From Paenibacillus ihumii (lineage in GTDB: Bacteria; Bacillota; Bacilli; Paenibacillales; Paenibacillaceae), in contig NZ_LN884299.1 in the NCBI RefSeq assembly GCF_001403875.1, forward strand, positions 2,666,117-2,730,116: 64,000 bases of DNA. Direction: 5' to 3'. Under the pieces are notes generated by a model. The model did not search any database, had not been told where the DNA came from, and saw nothing but the letters and a program-made list of their open reading frames with translations. The position numbers were made by a program, and so were the translations under genes. Every line of letters starts with the position of its first letter. Position 1 is the stretch's first letter. Shown piece by piece: positions 1-8,668 of the stretch.

Positions 1-16
1 AGGGGTGTTTTTTGTT

Positions 17-1672
17 ATGTACGGTAAATTATTTAGTGCTTGCTTGTATGGAATCGACGGGAGATTAATCGAGGTCGAGGTGGATTTATCGAACGGCATA
101 CCGCATACGTCTATTGTCGGTTTGCCGGATTCTGCGGTGCGCGAGGCCGTGGAGCGAGTAAGATCTGCGATCAAGAACTGCGGCTATGCCTTCCCGCTTC
201 AGCGGGTCACCATTAATCTGGCGCCTGCGGATCTTCGCAAAGAGGGCTCGGCATTTGATCTGGCGATTGCGCTTGGCATTTTGGCCGCAAGCAATCAGAT
301 TGCACTGCCTGAGGAAGAACGGATTCTCATGATCGGAGAGCTATCCCTTGACGGCCTGCTTCGCCCTGTCCCCGGTGTTATCTCCATGGTCGACCTGGCT
401 AAACGCCAGGGCTTCGACGCAGTGCTGCTGCCAAGGGACAATGCAGCGGAAGCGATGCTGATCAGCGGTATATCCATCTATGGATTGAAGCATCTAAACG
501 ATTTATCATCTGATAAGGAAGCATCTGGTTCTGATTACGGGGTGCCTTCCCCGGGGCAAAAACGCGGCAAAGCCCTATCCCGTCCAAGGCCCCCCTCCGG
601 TCAGGCTATTAAACGTCCGCTGGTCATCTCCTCATTTAATCATTTGCAATGTTCCGCAAGCGACGCAAGCAGATCGTCCCCCTCGCCCCCTGCTTCAGCA
701 GGAGACTACAGCGATGTCCTGGGGCAGCAGCATGCCAAGCGGGCCTTAACGATCGCTGCGGCAGGCAGGCATAATATTATGCTCATTGGCCCTCCCGGTA
801 CCGGCAAAACGATGCTGATCCGCCGCCTTCCATCGATTCTTCCGGATTTGACGGAAGAGGAAGCCCTGGAGGTGACGAAAATTTACAGTTCCGCCGGAAA
901 GCTCACCGAAACGGCAACCTGCTTAGTCCGCAATAGGCCTTTCCGTGCCCCGCACCATACGATCTCTGCCGCTGGTCTGGTCGGCGGAGGAACCATCCCC
1001 CGGGCCGGAGAGGTCAGCCTGGCCCACCACGGGGTGCTCTTTCTGGATGAGCTTCCTGAGTTCACCCGCAGCGCTCTGGAGGTGCTGCGGCAGCCGCTGG
1101 AGGAGCGTGCAGTGACAATCAGCCGAAGCCGGGCGTCGTTTACCTTTCCCGCAAGTTTCATGCTCGCAGTTTCTTTGAATCCGTGTCAATGCGGCTTTTT
1201 CGGAGCCCAGCCGCCGCTTCCGCGCTGTACCTGCAGCCCCTACCGTGTAGCCCAGTATCGTGAACGCATATCCGGACCCCTGCTGGATCGCATCGATATG
1301 CATGTCGAGGTGCCACTGCCGGTAGAGTGGCTGAATGATAAGCAGCCGCTTAGCTCGCAAGAAATGAAAGAGGCGGCGCTTCGGGCAAGGGAGCTGCAGC
1401 AGTATCGCTACAGAGGACTGGAAATCTCCAGCAATAGCGAGCTGAGCGGCAGACTGCTGCGGCAATATGCCGCCCTGGACAAGGAGGCGGAACAGCTGCT
1501 TGCAGCCACCTTCCAATCGCTCGGCCTCAGCATGCGCGCCTACGACCGGATCATCAAGCTGTCCAGAACGATAGCGGATTTGGAAGGGACCAACTGCATT
1601 TCCGCCGGCCATGTGGCCGAAGCAATCCAATACCGTCAGCTCGACCGCCGAATCGCAGATTCAATCGGATAG
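17..1672 (+). CDS. yifB: YifB/ComM family magnesium-chelatase-like AAA+ ATPase
   Basis: A 551-residue cytoplasmic ATPase of the YifB/ComM family; in some bacteria ComM is a branch-migration helicase used in natural transformation. The N-terminal S5-like domain (about 15-140) is followed by a Mg-chelatase AAA+ core with Walker A GPPGTGKT near residue 258 and Walker B LFLDE near 342, a Cys-rich NPCQCGFFG/CTCSPYR segment near 390-410, and the usual C-terminal helical domain. Length is normal. A GTG at position 5 is in frame, but the ATG at 17 sits about 11 nt after AGGGG and matches the family N-terminus. It converges on yraN; the roughly 290 bases between them (1673-1960) hold no convincing gene. 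Confidence 0.93.
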   Translation: MYGKLFSACLYGIDGRLIEVEVDLSNGIPHTSIVGLPDSAVREAVERVRSAIKNCGYAFPLQRVTINLAPADLRKEGSAFDLAIALGILAASNQIALPEEERILMIGELSLDGLLRPVPGVISMVDLAKRQGFDAVLLPRDNAAEAMLISGISIYGLKHLNDLSSDKEASGSDYGVPSPGQKRGKALSRPRPPSGQAIKRPLVISSFNHLQCSASDASRSSPSPPASAGDYSDVLGQQHAKRALTIAAAGRHNIMLIGPPGTGKTMLIRRLPSILPDLTEEEALEVTKIYSSAGKLTETATCLVRNRPFRAPHHTISAAGLVGGGTIPRAGEVSLAHHGVLFLDELPEFTRSALEVLRQPLEERAVTISRSRASFTFPASFMLAVSLNPCQCGFFGAQPPLPRCTCSPYRVAQYRERISGPLLDRIDMHVEVPLPVEWLNDKQPLSSQEMKEAALRARELQQYRYRGLEISSNSELSGRLLRQYAALDKEAEQLLAATFQSLGLSMRAYDRIIKLSRTIADLEGTNCISAGHVAEAIQYRQLDRRIADSIG

Positions 1673-1960
1673 CGGGGATGTCTATTTCTAAGTCTATCTG
1701 CCACTGGAAGGCCCATTTATTCTACCCCTGAGCCGCCTAACTATCCGAACGACAATAGCCTTGCCGTCACAGGAAGCAAATTGAGGATTCTTACTGCTTC
1801 TTTGGGACTGCAAGGCTGCTTTTTTTGACAGCGAGTGCTGTTTAGATTTAAATGCTCTTACGTGTCTAGTCGAGTTGAGCCATTTCATTAACCGCCAGAA
1901 AACCGTCCCGCATACATACGGTCAGGCTTCATAGGAAATCAGACATTAATAGTTTCCCAA

Positions 1961-2359
1961 TTAAAATGCACCCGGGATATGCTCGATGGCAACAACTTCA
2001 TTTCTTCTCATTTGCACCGCCAGGACATCGAATCGAATGGACTCGTTATATTGATGCGTCTTGTGCAAATATACCGCTGCCGTCTCCCGGAGTTGCTTGA
2101 TCTTCCGAGGCGTAATGGACTCGGCTGGCGTCCCATACTGCTCGTTATGCACACTTCGGCTCCTGACCTCTACGATTACGATCACGCCTTCTTTCTTGGC
2201 GATGATATCGATTTCCCCGGAGCGGCAGCGCCAGTTGCGCTCAAGAAGCTCATAGCCATGCTCCTGCAAATAGCGGGCTCCCGCTTCCTCCGCCAATCTC
2301 CCTCTAGCTTTTCGCCCGTCCAATGGGCGAATCTGCTTGTCCTTCGGATTAATAGTCAT
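1961..2359 (-). CDS. yraN: YraN family (UPF0102) endonuclease-like protein
   Basis: A 132-residue protein of the UPF0102/YraN family, predicted PD-(D/E)xK nuclease fold. Visible motifs are the N-terminal GRLAEEAGARYLQEHGYE helix, then GEIDIIA and IVIVEVRSRS, which supply the acidic residues of the nuclease-like core (Arg in place of the more common Lys after EV). An earlier in-frame ATG exists, but the ATG at 2359 starts just inside the 3' end of ylqH (11-nt overlap), as expected for translational coupling. It is the last gene of the minus-strand run. Function is not firmly known for the family. Confidence 0.88.
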   Translation of the reverse strand: MTINPKDKQIRPLDGRKARGRLAEEAGARYLQEHGYELLERNWRCRSGEIDIIAKKEGVIVIVEVRSRSVHNEQYGTPAESITPRKIKQLRETAAVYLHKTHQYNESIRFDVLAVQMRRNEVVAIEHIPGAF

Positions 2360-2660
2360 CGAACAGCCCCTTTTCCGCCGCTTTGTCCGATCGATAAATA
2401 AAGCTGAGAATTTCTGCAACCAGAGTATACAGCTCTGGCGGAATCTGTTGATCGAGATCCAGCTTGGAGAGCACCTCGACGAGCGCGGCGTCCTCCTGAA
2501 CGGGAACCCCGTGCTCCTTGGCCTTCTCCAATATTCGGTCCGCCAGATAGCCGCTTCCTTTGGCAGCTACGACGGGGGCATCGCTTTGCGATGGATCGTA
2601 TTTGAGGGCGACAGCTTTTCTGATTTGATAGGGGCGATGCTCTTCGTTGCTCTCGCTCAT
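2349..2660 (-). CDS. ylqH: FlhB-like C-terminal domain protein (YlqH)
   Basis: A 103-residue stand-alone protein resembling the cytoplasmic C-terminal domain of the flagellar/type III export switch FlhB, without the membrane part. The segment AVALKYDPSQSDAPVVAAKG aligns with the FlhB region holding the autocleavage motif NPTH, but reads DPSQ here, so self-cleavage is not expected. The start overlaps the stop of ylqG as ATGA and follows GGGGTGG. In Bacillus the same pair ylqG-ylqH lies downstream of rnhB. Role unknown; a link to export of the ylqG product is only inferred from the flagellar analogy (FlhB with FliK). Confidence 0.85.
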   Translation of the reverse strand: MSESNEEHRPYQIRKAVALKYDPSQSDAPVVAAKGSGYLADRILEKAKEHGVPVQEDAALVEVLSKLDLDQQIPPELYTLVAEILSFIYRSDKAAEKGLFDDY

Positions 2661-4047
2661 ACTCGATAATCCACCCCTTTATAGATCGTAGGTGTATATG
2701 AAAACGGGGAGCCCGGCTCATTTCCACCCATCGTTTCAGGCTCAACAGAAGGCAGAAGGCCGCTTTTGAGGGATACCAGCTGATAGCCAGCCGCCTGCAG
2801 CGCCTCCTGAACCTCCTCCTCTCTCGATTCAAGGAACTGGCCCGTCATCTCTGCTTCGGTGTAAACCTTCAGCATGACCTTCTTGTCCAGCACCTGGACG
2901 TCAAGCATAATCAAGCCAAGTGATTTCATTTGCAGGTCGAACCAAAGCCGGCAATTTGCCGCGTCCAGCTCGCCTTTGCGGCCGCGGCGGGACTCGATAT
3001 GAACGGCTGCGGTCTGCTCGCCGTCCGCCCCGACGAAAGGCAGGAACAGCGTTACCTGCGCAAAGGGAGCGGTGCGATCCGTATTCAGCAGCAGCTGCTG
3101 TCCTGTAAGCTGGTGGACGAGCTGGCGGGCCGCCTCCTGCAGCGGGGCCGGCACATCGTCTGCGGCCAGCATTTGCAGCAGCACGCCCTTCAGCGTCTCG
3201 CGCCAGCGAGCGCAGCGGCCGATGCCCCTGCGCCAGACGGCGCAGCCTGTCCGCCCTGCGCTGCATGCTGTCCGTCTGCCGTTCCGGCCGCAGCCTGCAC
3301 CACACTCGCAGCAGACGAAGCGCTGGCAGCCTGAGGCGAAACTGCGGCATTTCCGGTCTGAGCGGAAGCTTGAGCAGTTGCCGCCTGCCCTTGAGCTTGC
3401 GCCTGTATAAGCCGGCCTCCTGCCCCATCCTTTGCCCCGTTCCCGCCTTCTGAGCGCATCCAATTGCCCAGCAGTTCATCCAGAGCGGAAAGCAGCTCGT
3501 GGAGCGGCGGGCCGAAAACGGCCTGATGCAAACCGGCAACCGTCTCTCCTGTAAGCGGAAGGCCTCGTCCCAATGCAATTCCCGCCGCTTGAATCCATTC
3601 CGACATCGGCACGGCCGATGGTTTATGTAAGGTTAATTGCTGTAGAGTCTGCAGGCTCTCTTTCGTTAAAGGCAAGCCGTTCGCCCGCATCATCTGCACA
3701 AGCTCGCGATTGGCTGCCGTATCCTCCAGCCCCATAGCGGCCAAAGCGCTCGCTAGCGAAGCGGCGGACATCGGTGCGGCCGTATTCGAGCCAACCGGCT
3801 TTAACACGGCCAGCCCTTCGGATGACGGCTGCTGGACCTGCAGCAGCGTCGTTTCCCCTTGGCGAAGCGGGGTTTCCAGGGCGGCGTGCAGCTTTACGCC
3901 CTGCACCTGTATCACCGCTTCTTGTCCGTCCTCTGAGACACTCAGTACGGTCCCTCTCACGATTTGTCCCGTTTTCAGTTCCAGGGCTCGAGGTTCTCCC
4001 GGCCGGGCATCCCCCATTAGACTGCGCAGCAGCGGTCCGATATTCAT
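2657..4047 (-). pseudogene. ylqG: ylqG, FliK/hook-length-control-like protein, frameshifted
   Basis: Two minus-strand reading frames make up one YlqG-type protein. The N-terminal frame (start ATG 4047 after AGGAGG, stop 3190) gives MNIGPLLRSLMGD and then Ala/Gln/Ser-rich low complexity. The C-terminal frame, readable from about 3215 to 2657, begins around WRETLKGVLLQMLAADDVP and carries the compact FliK-C-like domain (VTLFLPF, LDVQVLDKKVMLKVYTE). The frames overlap near 3190-3290 in a very GC-rich stretch; 1391 nt is not a multiple of three, so one base missing or two extra would restore it. This is either a real mutation or a sequencing error in the Ala-rich linker. Downstream genes are intact. 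Confidence 0.75.
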
Positions 4048-4085
4048 GAGCATCCTCCTGTTATTTATATCAATGATACGGAAAA

Positions 4086-4105
4086 CCCGCCTTACTTAAG
4101 ACGGG
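4086..4105 (-). terminator. Rho-independent terminator after rnhB
   Basis: On the minus strand CCCGTCTT pairs with AAGGCGGG around a 4-nt loop and is followed by TTTT. It lies between the rnhB stop and the ylqG start, so ylqG-ylqH-yraN may be only partly co-transcribed with rnhB. Confidence 0.6.
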
Positions 4106-4147
4106 TCATGGAAGCAGCGCAAACTAAACATCAAGCAACGCATTCTC

Positions 4148-4768
4148 CTAAAACAAGGTCTGTTCCTGTACGAATAAATTGCGCATAAAGCTTTTGCGGT
4201 GCATGGGCGTCGCACCTAGAGCCTGTATCCGCTCCCGGTGAAGCTTGGTTGCATATCCCTTATGCGTAGCGATGCCATATTCCGGATACCGTACATCCCA
4301 TTCACCTTCGCATAGCCGATCCCGAGTCACTTTGGCCACAATCGAAGCCGCAGCGATGGACTGGCTTACGGCGTCACCTTTTATGACCGCCAGCTGCGGG
4401 ATTTCGACATCTACCTTCTCCGCATCGATGAGAAGAAAATCCGGCTTGACCGGAAGCTGCTCAACCGCCTGCTTCATCGCCAGACGTGTCGCCTGTTTAA
4501 TATTTAGCCGATCGATTGTCTCCGCATCAACAAAGCCTGTGCTTACAGCCAGCGCCTCTTTCATGATGATATCGTATAATTTCTCGCGTTTTTTGGCGGT
4601 CAGCTTCTTCGAATCATTAACTTCCTCCAAGATTAATCCATGCGGCAAAATGACCGCAGCAGCGACGACATCACCGAACAGGCAGCCTCGCCCCACCTCG
4701 TCAATTCCGGCGATATGCTGGAACGAGCGCTGCCAGTACTCTTTTTCATACGTCAGTAAATCACTCAT
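4148..4768 (-). CDS. rnhB: Ribonuclease HII
   Basis: A 206-residue RNase HII, which removes RNA (including single ribonucleotides) from RNA/DNA hybrids. AGIDEVGRGCLFGDVVAAAVIL carries the first catalytic Asp-Glu pair; a third acidic residue is in LLIDAEKV, and SIAAASIVAKVTRDR is the family substrate-binding signature. The start at 4768 is set by AAGGAGGC 4 nt upstream; an earlier in-frame ATG lacks a site. Gene order rbgA-(tagO-like)-rnhB-ylqG matches Bacillus apart from the inserted glycosyltransferase gene. Confidence 0.95.
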   Translation of the reverse strand: MSDLLTYEKEYWQRSFQHIAGIDEVGRGCLFGDVVAAAVILPHGLILEEVNDSKKLTAKKREKLYDIIMKEALAVSTGFVDAETIDRLNIKQATRLAMKQAVEQLPVKPDFLLIDAEKVDVEIPQLAVIKGDAVSQSIAAASIVAKVTRDRLCEGEWDVRYPEYGIATHKGYATKLHRERIQALGATPMHRKSFMRNLFVQEQTLF

Positions 4769-4907
4769 TGTGCCTCCTTGTATTTGCAAACCCGCCGACC
4801 CGCTGTACATCCGTTAGGAACAACAAACTTTTGAATGCTGCATACGGTTATATGAGTAATATCGGATGCTGAGCTTCGTTTATATAGGCTTTCAGCAAAA
4901 AATAAAA

Positions 4908-4928
4908 GACCGGGCGCTTCTCCCGGCC
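4908..4928 (-). terminator. Terminator after the tagO-like gene
   Basis: Minus strand: a 7-bp GC stem (GGCCGGG with CCCGGTC) followed by TCTTTTATTTTTT, immediately after the transferase stop codon. Confidence 0.8.
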
Positions 4929-4937
4929 TGACATAAT

Positions 4938-5912
4938 TTAAGTTTGGATAAGCAGCAGGATAATCGATGAAAGACAGAGACAAGTGCTGATTAGCATTAG
5001 AAACATGACGGTCTGCCTGTGGGTAAGGCCCGCCCGCAGCAAGCGATAATGCACCTGGCTCGCATCCGCCTCGTAAATGGATTTTCCCTGCAAAAAGCGT
5101 TTGATCACCACGAATAAATTGTCGAAAATCGGCACGCCAAGCGCCAGTACAGGTATAAACAGGGATAGTACTGTAGCCTGCTTAAATGCTCCATCCAGGG
5201 CGATCACTGCTAGAATGAACCCCAGAAACGTCGCACCAGCGTCCCCCATGAAAATTTTGGCCGGCGGCTTGTTGTAGCGCAAATAGGCCAGCGTAACCCC
5301 GACGAGGGTAATTGCCATAATCGCAGAAGTGGATTGCCCCTTGGTCAAGGCAACGATAAACAGGGTGATTGCAGATATTGCCGATAGCCCCCCTGCCAGC
5401 CCATCCAGGCCATCCGAGAAATTAATGACTGTAGTTACGCCAAATATCCATAGAATCGTCAGTACAAACTGTAAAATTCCCGGCAGCAAAACGTACTCCC
5501 CGGAAAACGGGTTGAAAAAGCCGGTGAACGAAATGCCGGACGCATATACAATCACAGCAGCCGATACTTGGACGATCAGCTTGGGAAGAGCAGGAAAATC
5601 CTTGCCTTTCGTCTTATACCAGTCGTCGATCGTACCGATTACAAGCAGCAATACTCCGCCGATGAAGATCGCCACCGTCTCCATGTTGAACTCTCTGCCG
5701 ATGGCTAAATATGTAACGAAAAAGCCAATGAAAATCACGTAGCTCGCTGTGAGCGGTATAGGCTCCCTGTGAAGCTTGCGTTCCACGTCCTTTCGCGGCT
5801 TATCTACAAAATCGAGCCGGAAAGCCAGTTTGCCAAACGGGGGAATTAGCAAATATACGATAAGAAATGACATGATTAACGAAATTACGTAATTAATGAT
5901 CAACACCACCAT
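4938..5912 (-). CDS. Undecaprenyl-phosphate sugar-1-phosphate transferase (TagO/WecA/MraY family)
   Basis: A 324-residue polytopic membrane protein of the PNPT glycosyltransferase family, which loads a sugar-1-phosphate from UDP-sugar onto undecaprenyl phosphate to start teichoic acid or polysaccharide synthesis. It shows about ten hydrophobic segments, GTIDDWYK (the DD motif on the first cytoplasmic loop), VINFSDGLDGLAGG, KIFMGDAGATFLG and a C-terminal SQVHYRLLRAGLTHRQTV loop with the His-rich signature. The D-Q-P-like region near residue 36 reads DFVDKPRKDVERKLHREPIP. TagO is the closest match by eye, but the exact substrate is not certain. The start has no Shine-Dalgarno sequence and lies only about 10 nt after the predicted transcription start. 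Confidence 0.85.
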   Translation of the reverse strand: MVVLIINYVISLIMSFLIVYLLIPPFGKLAFRLDFVDKPRKDVERKLHREPIPLTASYVIFIGFFVTYLAIGREFNMETVAIFIGGVLLLVIGTIDDWYKTKGKDFPALPKLIVQVSAAVIVYASGISFTGFFNPFSGEYVLLPGILQFVLTILWIFGVTTVINFSDGLDGLAGGLSAISAITLFIVALTKGQSTSAIMAITLVGVTLAYLRYNKPPAKIFMGDAGATFLGFILAVIALDGAFKQATVLSLFIPVLALGVPIFDNLFVVIKRFLQGKSIYEADASQVHYRLLRAGLTHRQTVMFLMLISTCLCLSSIILLLIQT

Positions 5913-5929
5913 CAAGTATAATCAACAAG

Positions 5930-5958
5930 ATTATACAATCTTACCGAAGGATTGTCGA
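5930..5958 (-). promoter_or_regulatory. Sigma-A promoter of the tagO-like gene
   Basis: Minus strand: -35 TCGACA (5953-5958), 17-nt spacer, -10 TATAAT (5930-5935). The predicted start near 5923 leaves a leader of about 8-11 nt before the TTG-ATG start codons. Confidence 0.7.
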
Positions 5959-6013
5959 TATTCTAGGTAACTTACCAGCCGGATAGAGTGTAATTATCCC
6001 ATTCGGCAAAAAA

Positions 6014-6037
6014 CCGCCTTCCCCTAGAGGAAGACGG
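6014..6037 (-). terminator. Terminator after rbgA
   Basis: Minus strand: CCGTCTTCC pairs with GGAAGGCGG around a 6-nt loop, followed by TTTTTT. Confidence 0.85.
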
Positions 6038-6051
6038 CCGAAGTCTTGTCT

Positions 6052-6915
6052 TTAGTAAGGAGCCTCCAGGGAATATCTTCCCAGCTTGCCAGCCCGCAGT
6101 TCGCGTAAGAGTACGCTGGAAGCCTTCTCAAGGTCTACCCGTCCGCCGCTCATCAGACAGCCGCGTTTACGCCCTACGGCCTCCATAACGGCCACGATTT
6201 CATCCGGGTTCTCGAAATCCTCCGGCGCCTCTTCAAGGCCGAACCGTTCAGCAAACGGCTCCCAATAATATTGGGTCAAATATTTTACCGCAAAAAAAGC
6301 AATGTCCTCGATGTTCAATATTTCCTCACGGATCGCCCCGGTCACAGCCAAACGGTAGCCCACGTTCTGATCCTCGAATTTGGGCCAGAGTATGCCTGGC
6401 GTATCCAGCAGCTCCATCTCTGTGCCTACCTTGATCCACTGCTGGCCCTTGGTAATTCCCGGCCGATCCCCGGTTGCTGCGATGCTCCGCCCTGCCATCC
6501 TGTTGATAAGCGTGGATTTGCCGACGTTCGGAATCCCAACGATCAGCGCCCGGATCGCTCTCGGGTTCATCCCTTTAGCCAGCTGCTTCTCAATTTTATC
6601 CTTCAAAAGCTCCTTAGCTAGCGCCGGAATCTCCTTAACCCCTTGGCCGCTGGAGGCGTCTACTGCGATAGCAGAGAAGCCCTCCTGCTTGAAATAGTCA
6701 ATCCACTCCCGCGTGACGGCCGGATCGGCTAAATCCGCTTTGTTCAGCAAGATCAGCCGCGGCTTGCCCTGCAATATTTCATCAACCATCGGATTGCGGC
6801 TGGACAAGGGAAGCCTTGCGTCCAGCAGCTCGATAGCCACATCAATCAGCTTCAGCTTCTCCTGAATCTGCCGGCGTGCCCTCGTCATATGTCCGGGAAA
6901 CCATTGTATCGTCAT
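6052..6915 (-). CDS. rbgA: Ribosome biogenesis GTPase RbgA (YlqF)
   Basis: A 287-residue circularly permuted GTPase needed for late 50S subunit assembly in Bacillus. Motifs run in permuted order: G4 NKAD (58-61), G5 DASSGQG (about 87), G1 GIPNVGKST (127-135), then DTPG (171-174). The N-terminal WFPGHMTRARRQI signature and the C-terminal acidic/basic RNA-binding tail are present. The start at 6915 follows GAGGTGATGAC. It lies downstream of lepB with only a short gap, as in the Bacillus rplS-lepB-rbgA arrangement. Confidence 0.96.
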   Translation of the reverse strand: MTIQWFPGHMTRARRQIQEKLKLIDVAIELLDARLPLSSRNPMVDEILQGKPRLILLNKADLADPAVTREWIDYFKQEGFSAIAVDASSGQGVKEIPALAKELLKDKIEKQLAKGMNPRAIRALIVGIPNVGKSTLINRMAGRSIAATGDRPGITKGQQWIKVGTEMELLDTPGILWPKFEDQNVGYRLAVTGAIREEILNIEDIAFFAVKYLTQYYWEPFAERFGLEEAPEDFENPDEIVAVMEAVGRKRGCLMSGGRVDLEKASSVLLRELRAGKLGRYSLEAPY

Positions 6916-6954
6916 GTCATCACCTCAGTTCCCGTTAATCCCGCTTGTGGGTGT

Positions 6955-7578
6955 TCATTTATGCTTAATCACTTTAATATCCTTCAGGGGCCAGAATACA
7001 AGATCGGCTCTGCCTACGATATCCTTATATGGAACGAAGCCAATTCTCCGGCTGTCCGTACTGTTCGACCGATTGTCGCCCAGCACGAAGATATGCCCCT
7101 CTGGAACCGTATTCTCGTGAACGAATTCATTCGGAAAATTTCCTTCTGTATTATAAAGCTGATTATTATTATGCTTCTCATTTACGACATCTTTAATGTA
7201 CGTCTCATCGACTACTTCTCCGTTAACCATAACGGTATCGCCTTCAACCTGCACCGTATCGCCCGGAACGCCGATGACCCGTTTAATGAAGTCGCGGCCC
7301 TGCGAAGGCACGTGGAATACAACGACCTCGCCATGCTTTGGCGCACGGATATCATAGAGAATCTTGTTTACGATAATTCTCTCGCTCGTATGAAAATTCG
7401 GCTGCATGGACTCTCCATCTACAATAAAAGGAGCAAAGAACAGCCACCGGATAAGAAGAACCAACACGACTGCAATTACTATGGCTTTTAGCCACTCCAA
7501 AGCCTCGTTTTTTTCTTTACTTGGCGGCTCCTGTACAGAGCCCGATTGACCCGTCTCCGATTGAAATTGCTGTTCCAT
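6955..7578 (-). CDS. lepB: Type I signal peptidase
   Basis: A 207-residue membrane-anchored signal peptidase I, which cleaves Sec/Tat signal peptides outside the membrane. A single N-terminal transmembrane helix (about 29-50) is followed by the catalytic Ser57 in DGESMQPNF and Lys99 in DFIKRVIGVPGD, plus VLGDNRSNSTDSR near the C-terminus. The chosen start at 7578 has a GAGG 8-10 nt upstream; an earlier in-frame ATG would add 27 residues and lacks a site. The cytoplasmic lead is Glu/Gln/Ser-rich. Confidence 0.95.
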   Translation of the reverse strand: MEQQFQSETGQSGSVQEPPSKEKNEALEWLKAIVIAVVLVLLIRWLFFAPFIVDGESMQPNFHTSERIIVNKILYDIRAPKHGEVVVFHVPSQGRDFIKRVIGVPGDTVQVEGDTVMVNGEVVDETYIKDVVNEKHNNNQLYNTEGNFPNEFVHENTVPEGHIFVLGDNRSNSTDSRRIGFVPYKDIVGRADLVFWPLKDIKVIKHK

Positions 7579-7640
7579 TGTTCGCAACCTCACTTTACCA
7601 TAGAATATGTAATTCAGTGGCAACCAGAACAAATAGTAAA

Positions 7641-7664
7641 GGGGCTTGAATAAATACAAGCCCC
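7641..7664 (-). terminator. Hairpin between rplS and lepB
   Basis: Minus strand: GGGGCTTG pairs with CAAGCCCC around an 8-nt loop; the following tract (TTTACTATTTG) is only moderately T-rich, so this may be a partial terminator or attenuator. Confidence 0.55.
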
Positions 7665-7682
7665 CACTTGATCGTTAATGAA

Positions 7683-8027
7683 TTAACGACGCGCTTCTTT
7701 AATTCTAGCTGCTTTACCGCGAAGTTCACGAAGATAGTATAGCTTCGCACGACGCACTTTACCACGGCGAGCCACTTCGATTTTATCGAGTTTCGGGGAA
7801 TGAAGCGGGAAAGTTCTCTCCACGCCAACACCGTTAGAAATTTTACGAACCGTAAAAGTCTCACTGATTCCGCCGCCACGACGCTTAATTACAACACCTT
7901 CAAACAATTGGATGCGCTCACGAGATCCCTCGATAACCTTAACGTACACTTTCAAAGTGTCACCGGAACGAAAGCTCGGAATATCTTTGCGAAGTTGTTC
8001 TTGCGTAATCGCTTGTACGATATTCAT
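7683..8027 (-). CDS. rplS: Ribosomal protein bL19
   Basis: A 114-residue bL19, a 50S protein at the interface with the 30S subunit. It shows the family features IPSFRSGDTLKVYVKVIEGSRERIQLFEGVVI and the basic C-terminus KLYYLRELRGKAARIKE. Start ATG 8027 follows a strong GGAGGGAG. In most Firmicutes it follows trmD directly; here trmD lies 5.8 kb away and rplS has its own promoter and structured leader. Confidence 0.97.
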   Translation of the reverse strand: MNIVQAITQEQLRKDIPSFRSGDTLKVYVKVIEGSRERIQLFEGVVIKRRGGGISETFTVRKISNGVGVERTFPLHSPKLDKIEVARRGKVRRAKLYYLRELRGKAARIKEARR

Positions 8028-8067
8028 CTATGACTCCCTCCTTCCACTCAGGTGTTCTTGCCTCTTC

Positions 8068-8088
8068 CGGAGAACCCCATCGTTCTCC
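8068..8088 (-). ncRNA. Hairpin in the rplS mRNA leader (possible L19 leader)
   Basis: In the roughly 95-nt leader between the rplS promoter and its start, GGAGAAC pairs with GTTCTCC around a 6-nt loop. L19 leader elements that mediate autoregulation are known in Firmicutes; assignment to that family is inferred from position only. Confidence 0.5.
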
Positions 8089-8129
8089 CTCATCATCCGC
8101 AGCGGACCACCGAATTCACAACAAGCAAA

Positions 8130-8158
8130 ATTTTATCACATTTAACCAGCGTTAGCAA
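8130..8158 (-). promoter_or_regulatory. Promoter of rplS
   Basis: Minus strand: -35 TTGCTA (8153-8158), 17-nt spacer, -10 TAAAAT (8130-8135). It is at the border where the AT-rich accessory segment begins. Confidence 0.6.
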
Positions 8159-8350
8159 GGGATAATAATATGTACTGTTATCTGTGATTTATCAAAAAGG
8201 AATCCGACTATATGAAGTTCAAGACCATTAACTTTTCATTCTTGCTAATTAAAAATTATAAGAGGTGCAACAAGTAGAGTAAAGTGGTCTAAGTAACTTT
8301 CGAAGATAGTGTCCACTATGCATAAAGTAATTATTTTTACAATAAACTTT

Positions 8351-8524
8351 TCACCCTGAACCGCCAGCTAATCCATTAAATAAATCATAGTCTGAACTTT
8401 TAAGTATCCCTCTGATATGTAAAAATTGCCACCCCATGCTTATGAAATCATCGACACCGATTAATTTTCCATACTCCACCATTAAGCAGGAACCAGGCAC
8501 CGATTTAAATCCATTGTAAATTGA
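8351..8524 (-). pseudogene. Possible gene relic or small ORF, 57 codons
   Basis: The stretch 8160-8668 has no recognised gene. On its minus strand an open frame of 57 codons runs between a TAG and a TGA and reads like ordinary protein (GKLIGVDDFISMGWQFLHIRG). There is no ribosome binding site and the only internal ATG would leave 42 residues. It may be the remains of a larger gene or chance. Confidence 0.25.
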
Positions 8525-8668
8525 CTACAATTACGGTTATCTCACCTTCACAATGGTTGGTATTTTACCAAATATAATGCCAAAATCGTTTTTTTAGAAG
8601 CATTTTATTACCCTATTGCTATCGTCGGTGAAGAAAAGTAGGTTTTAGTATCAGAATATATTTATTGT

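Noticed and set aside
1694..1888. 64-codon minus-strand frame between yifB and yraN
   Set aside because: No ribosome binding site, no similarity recognised; probably chance.
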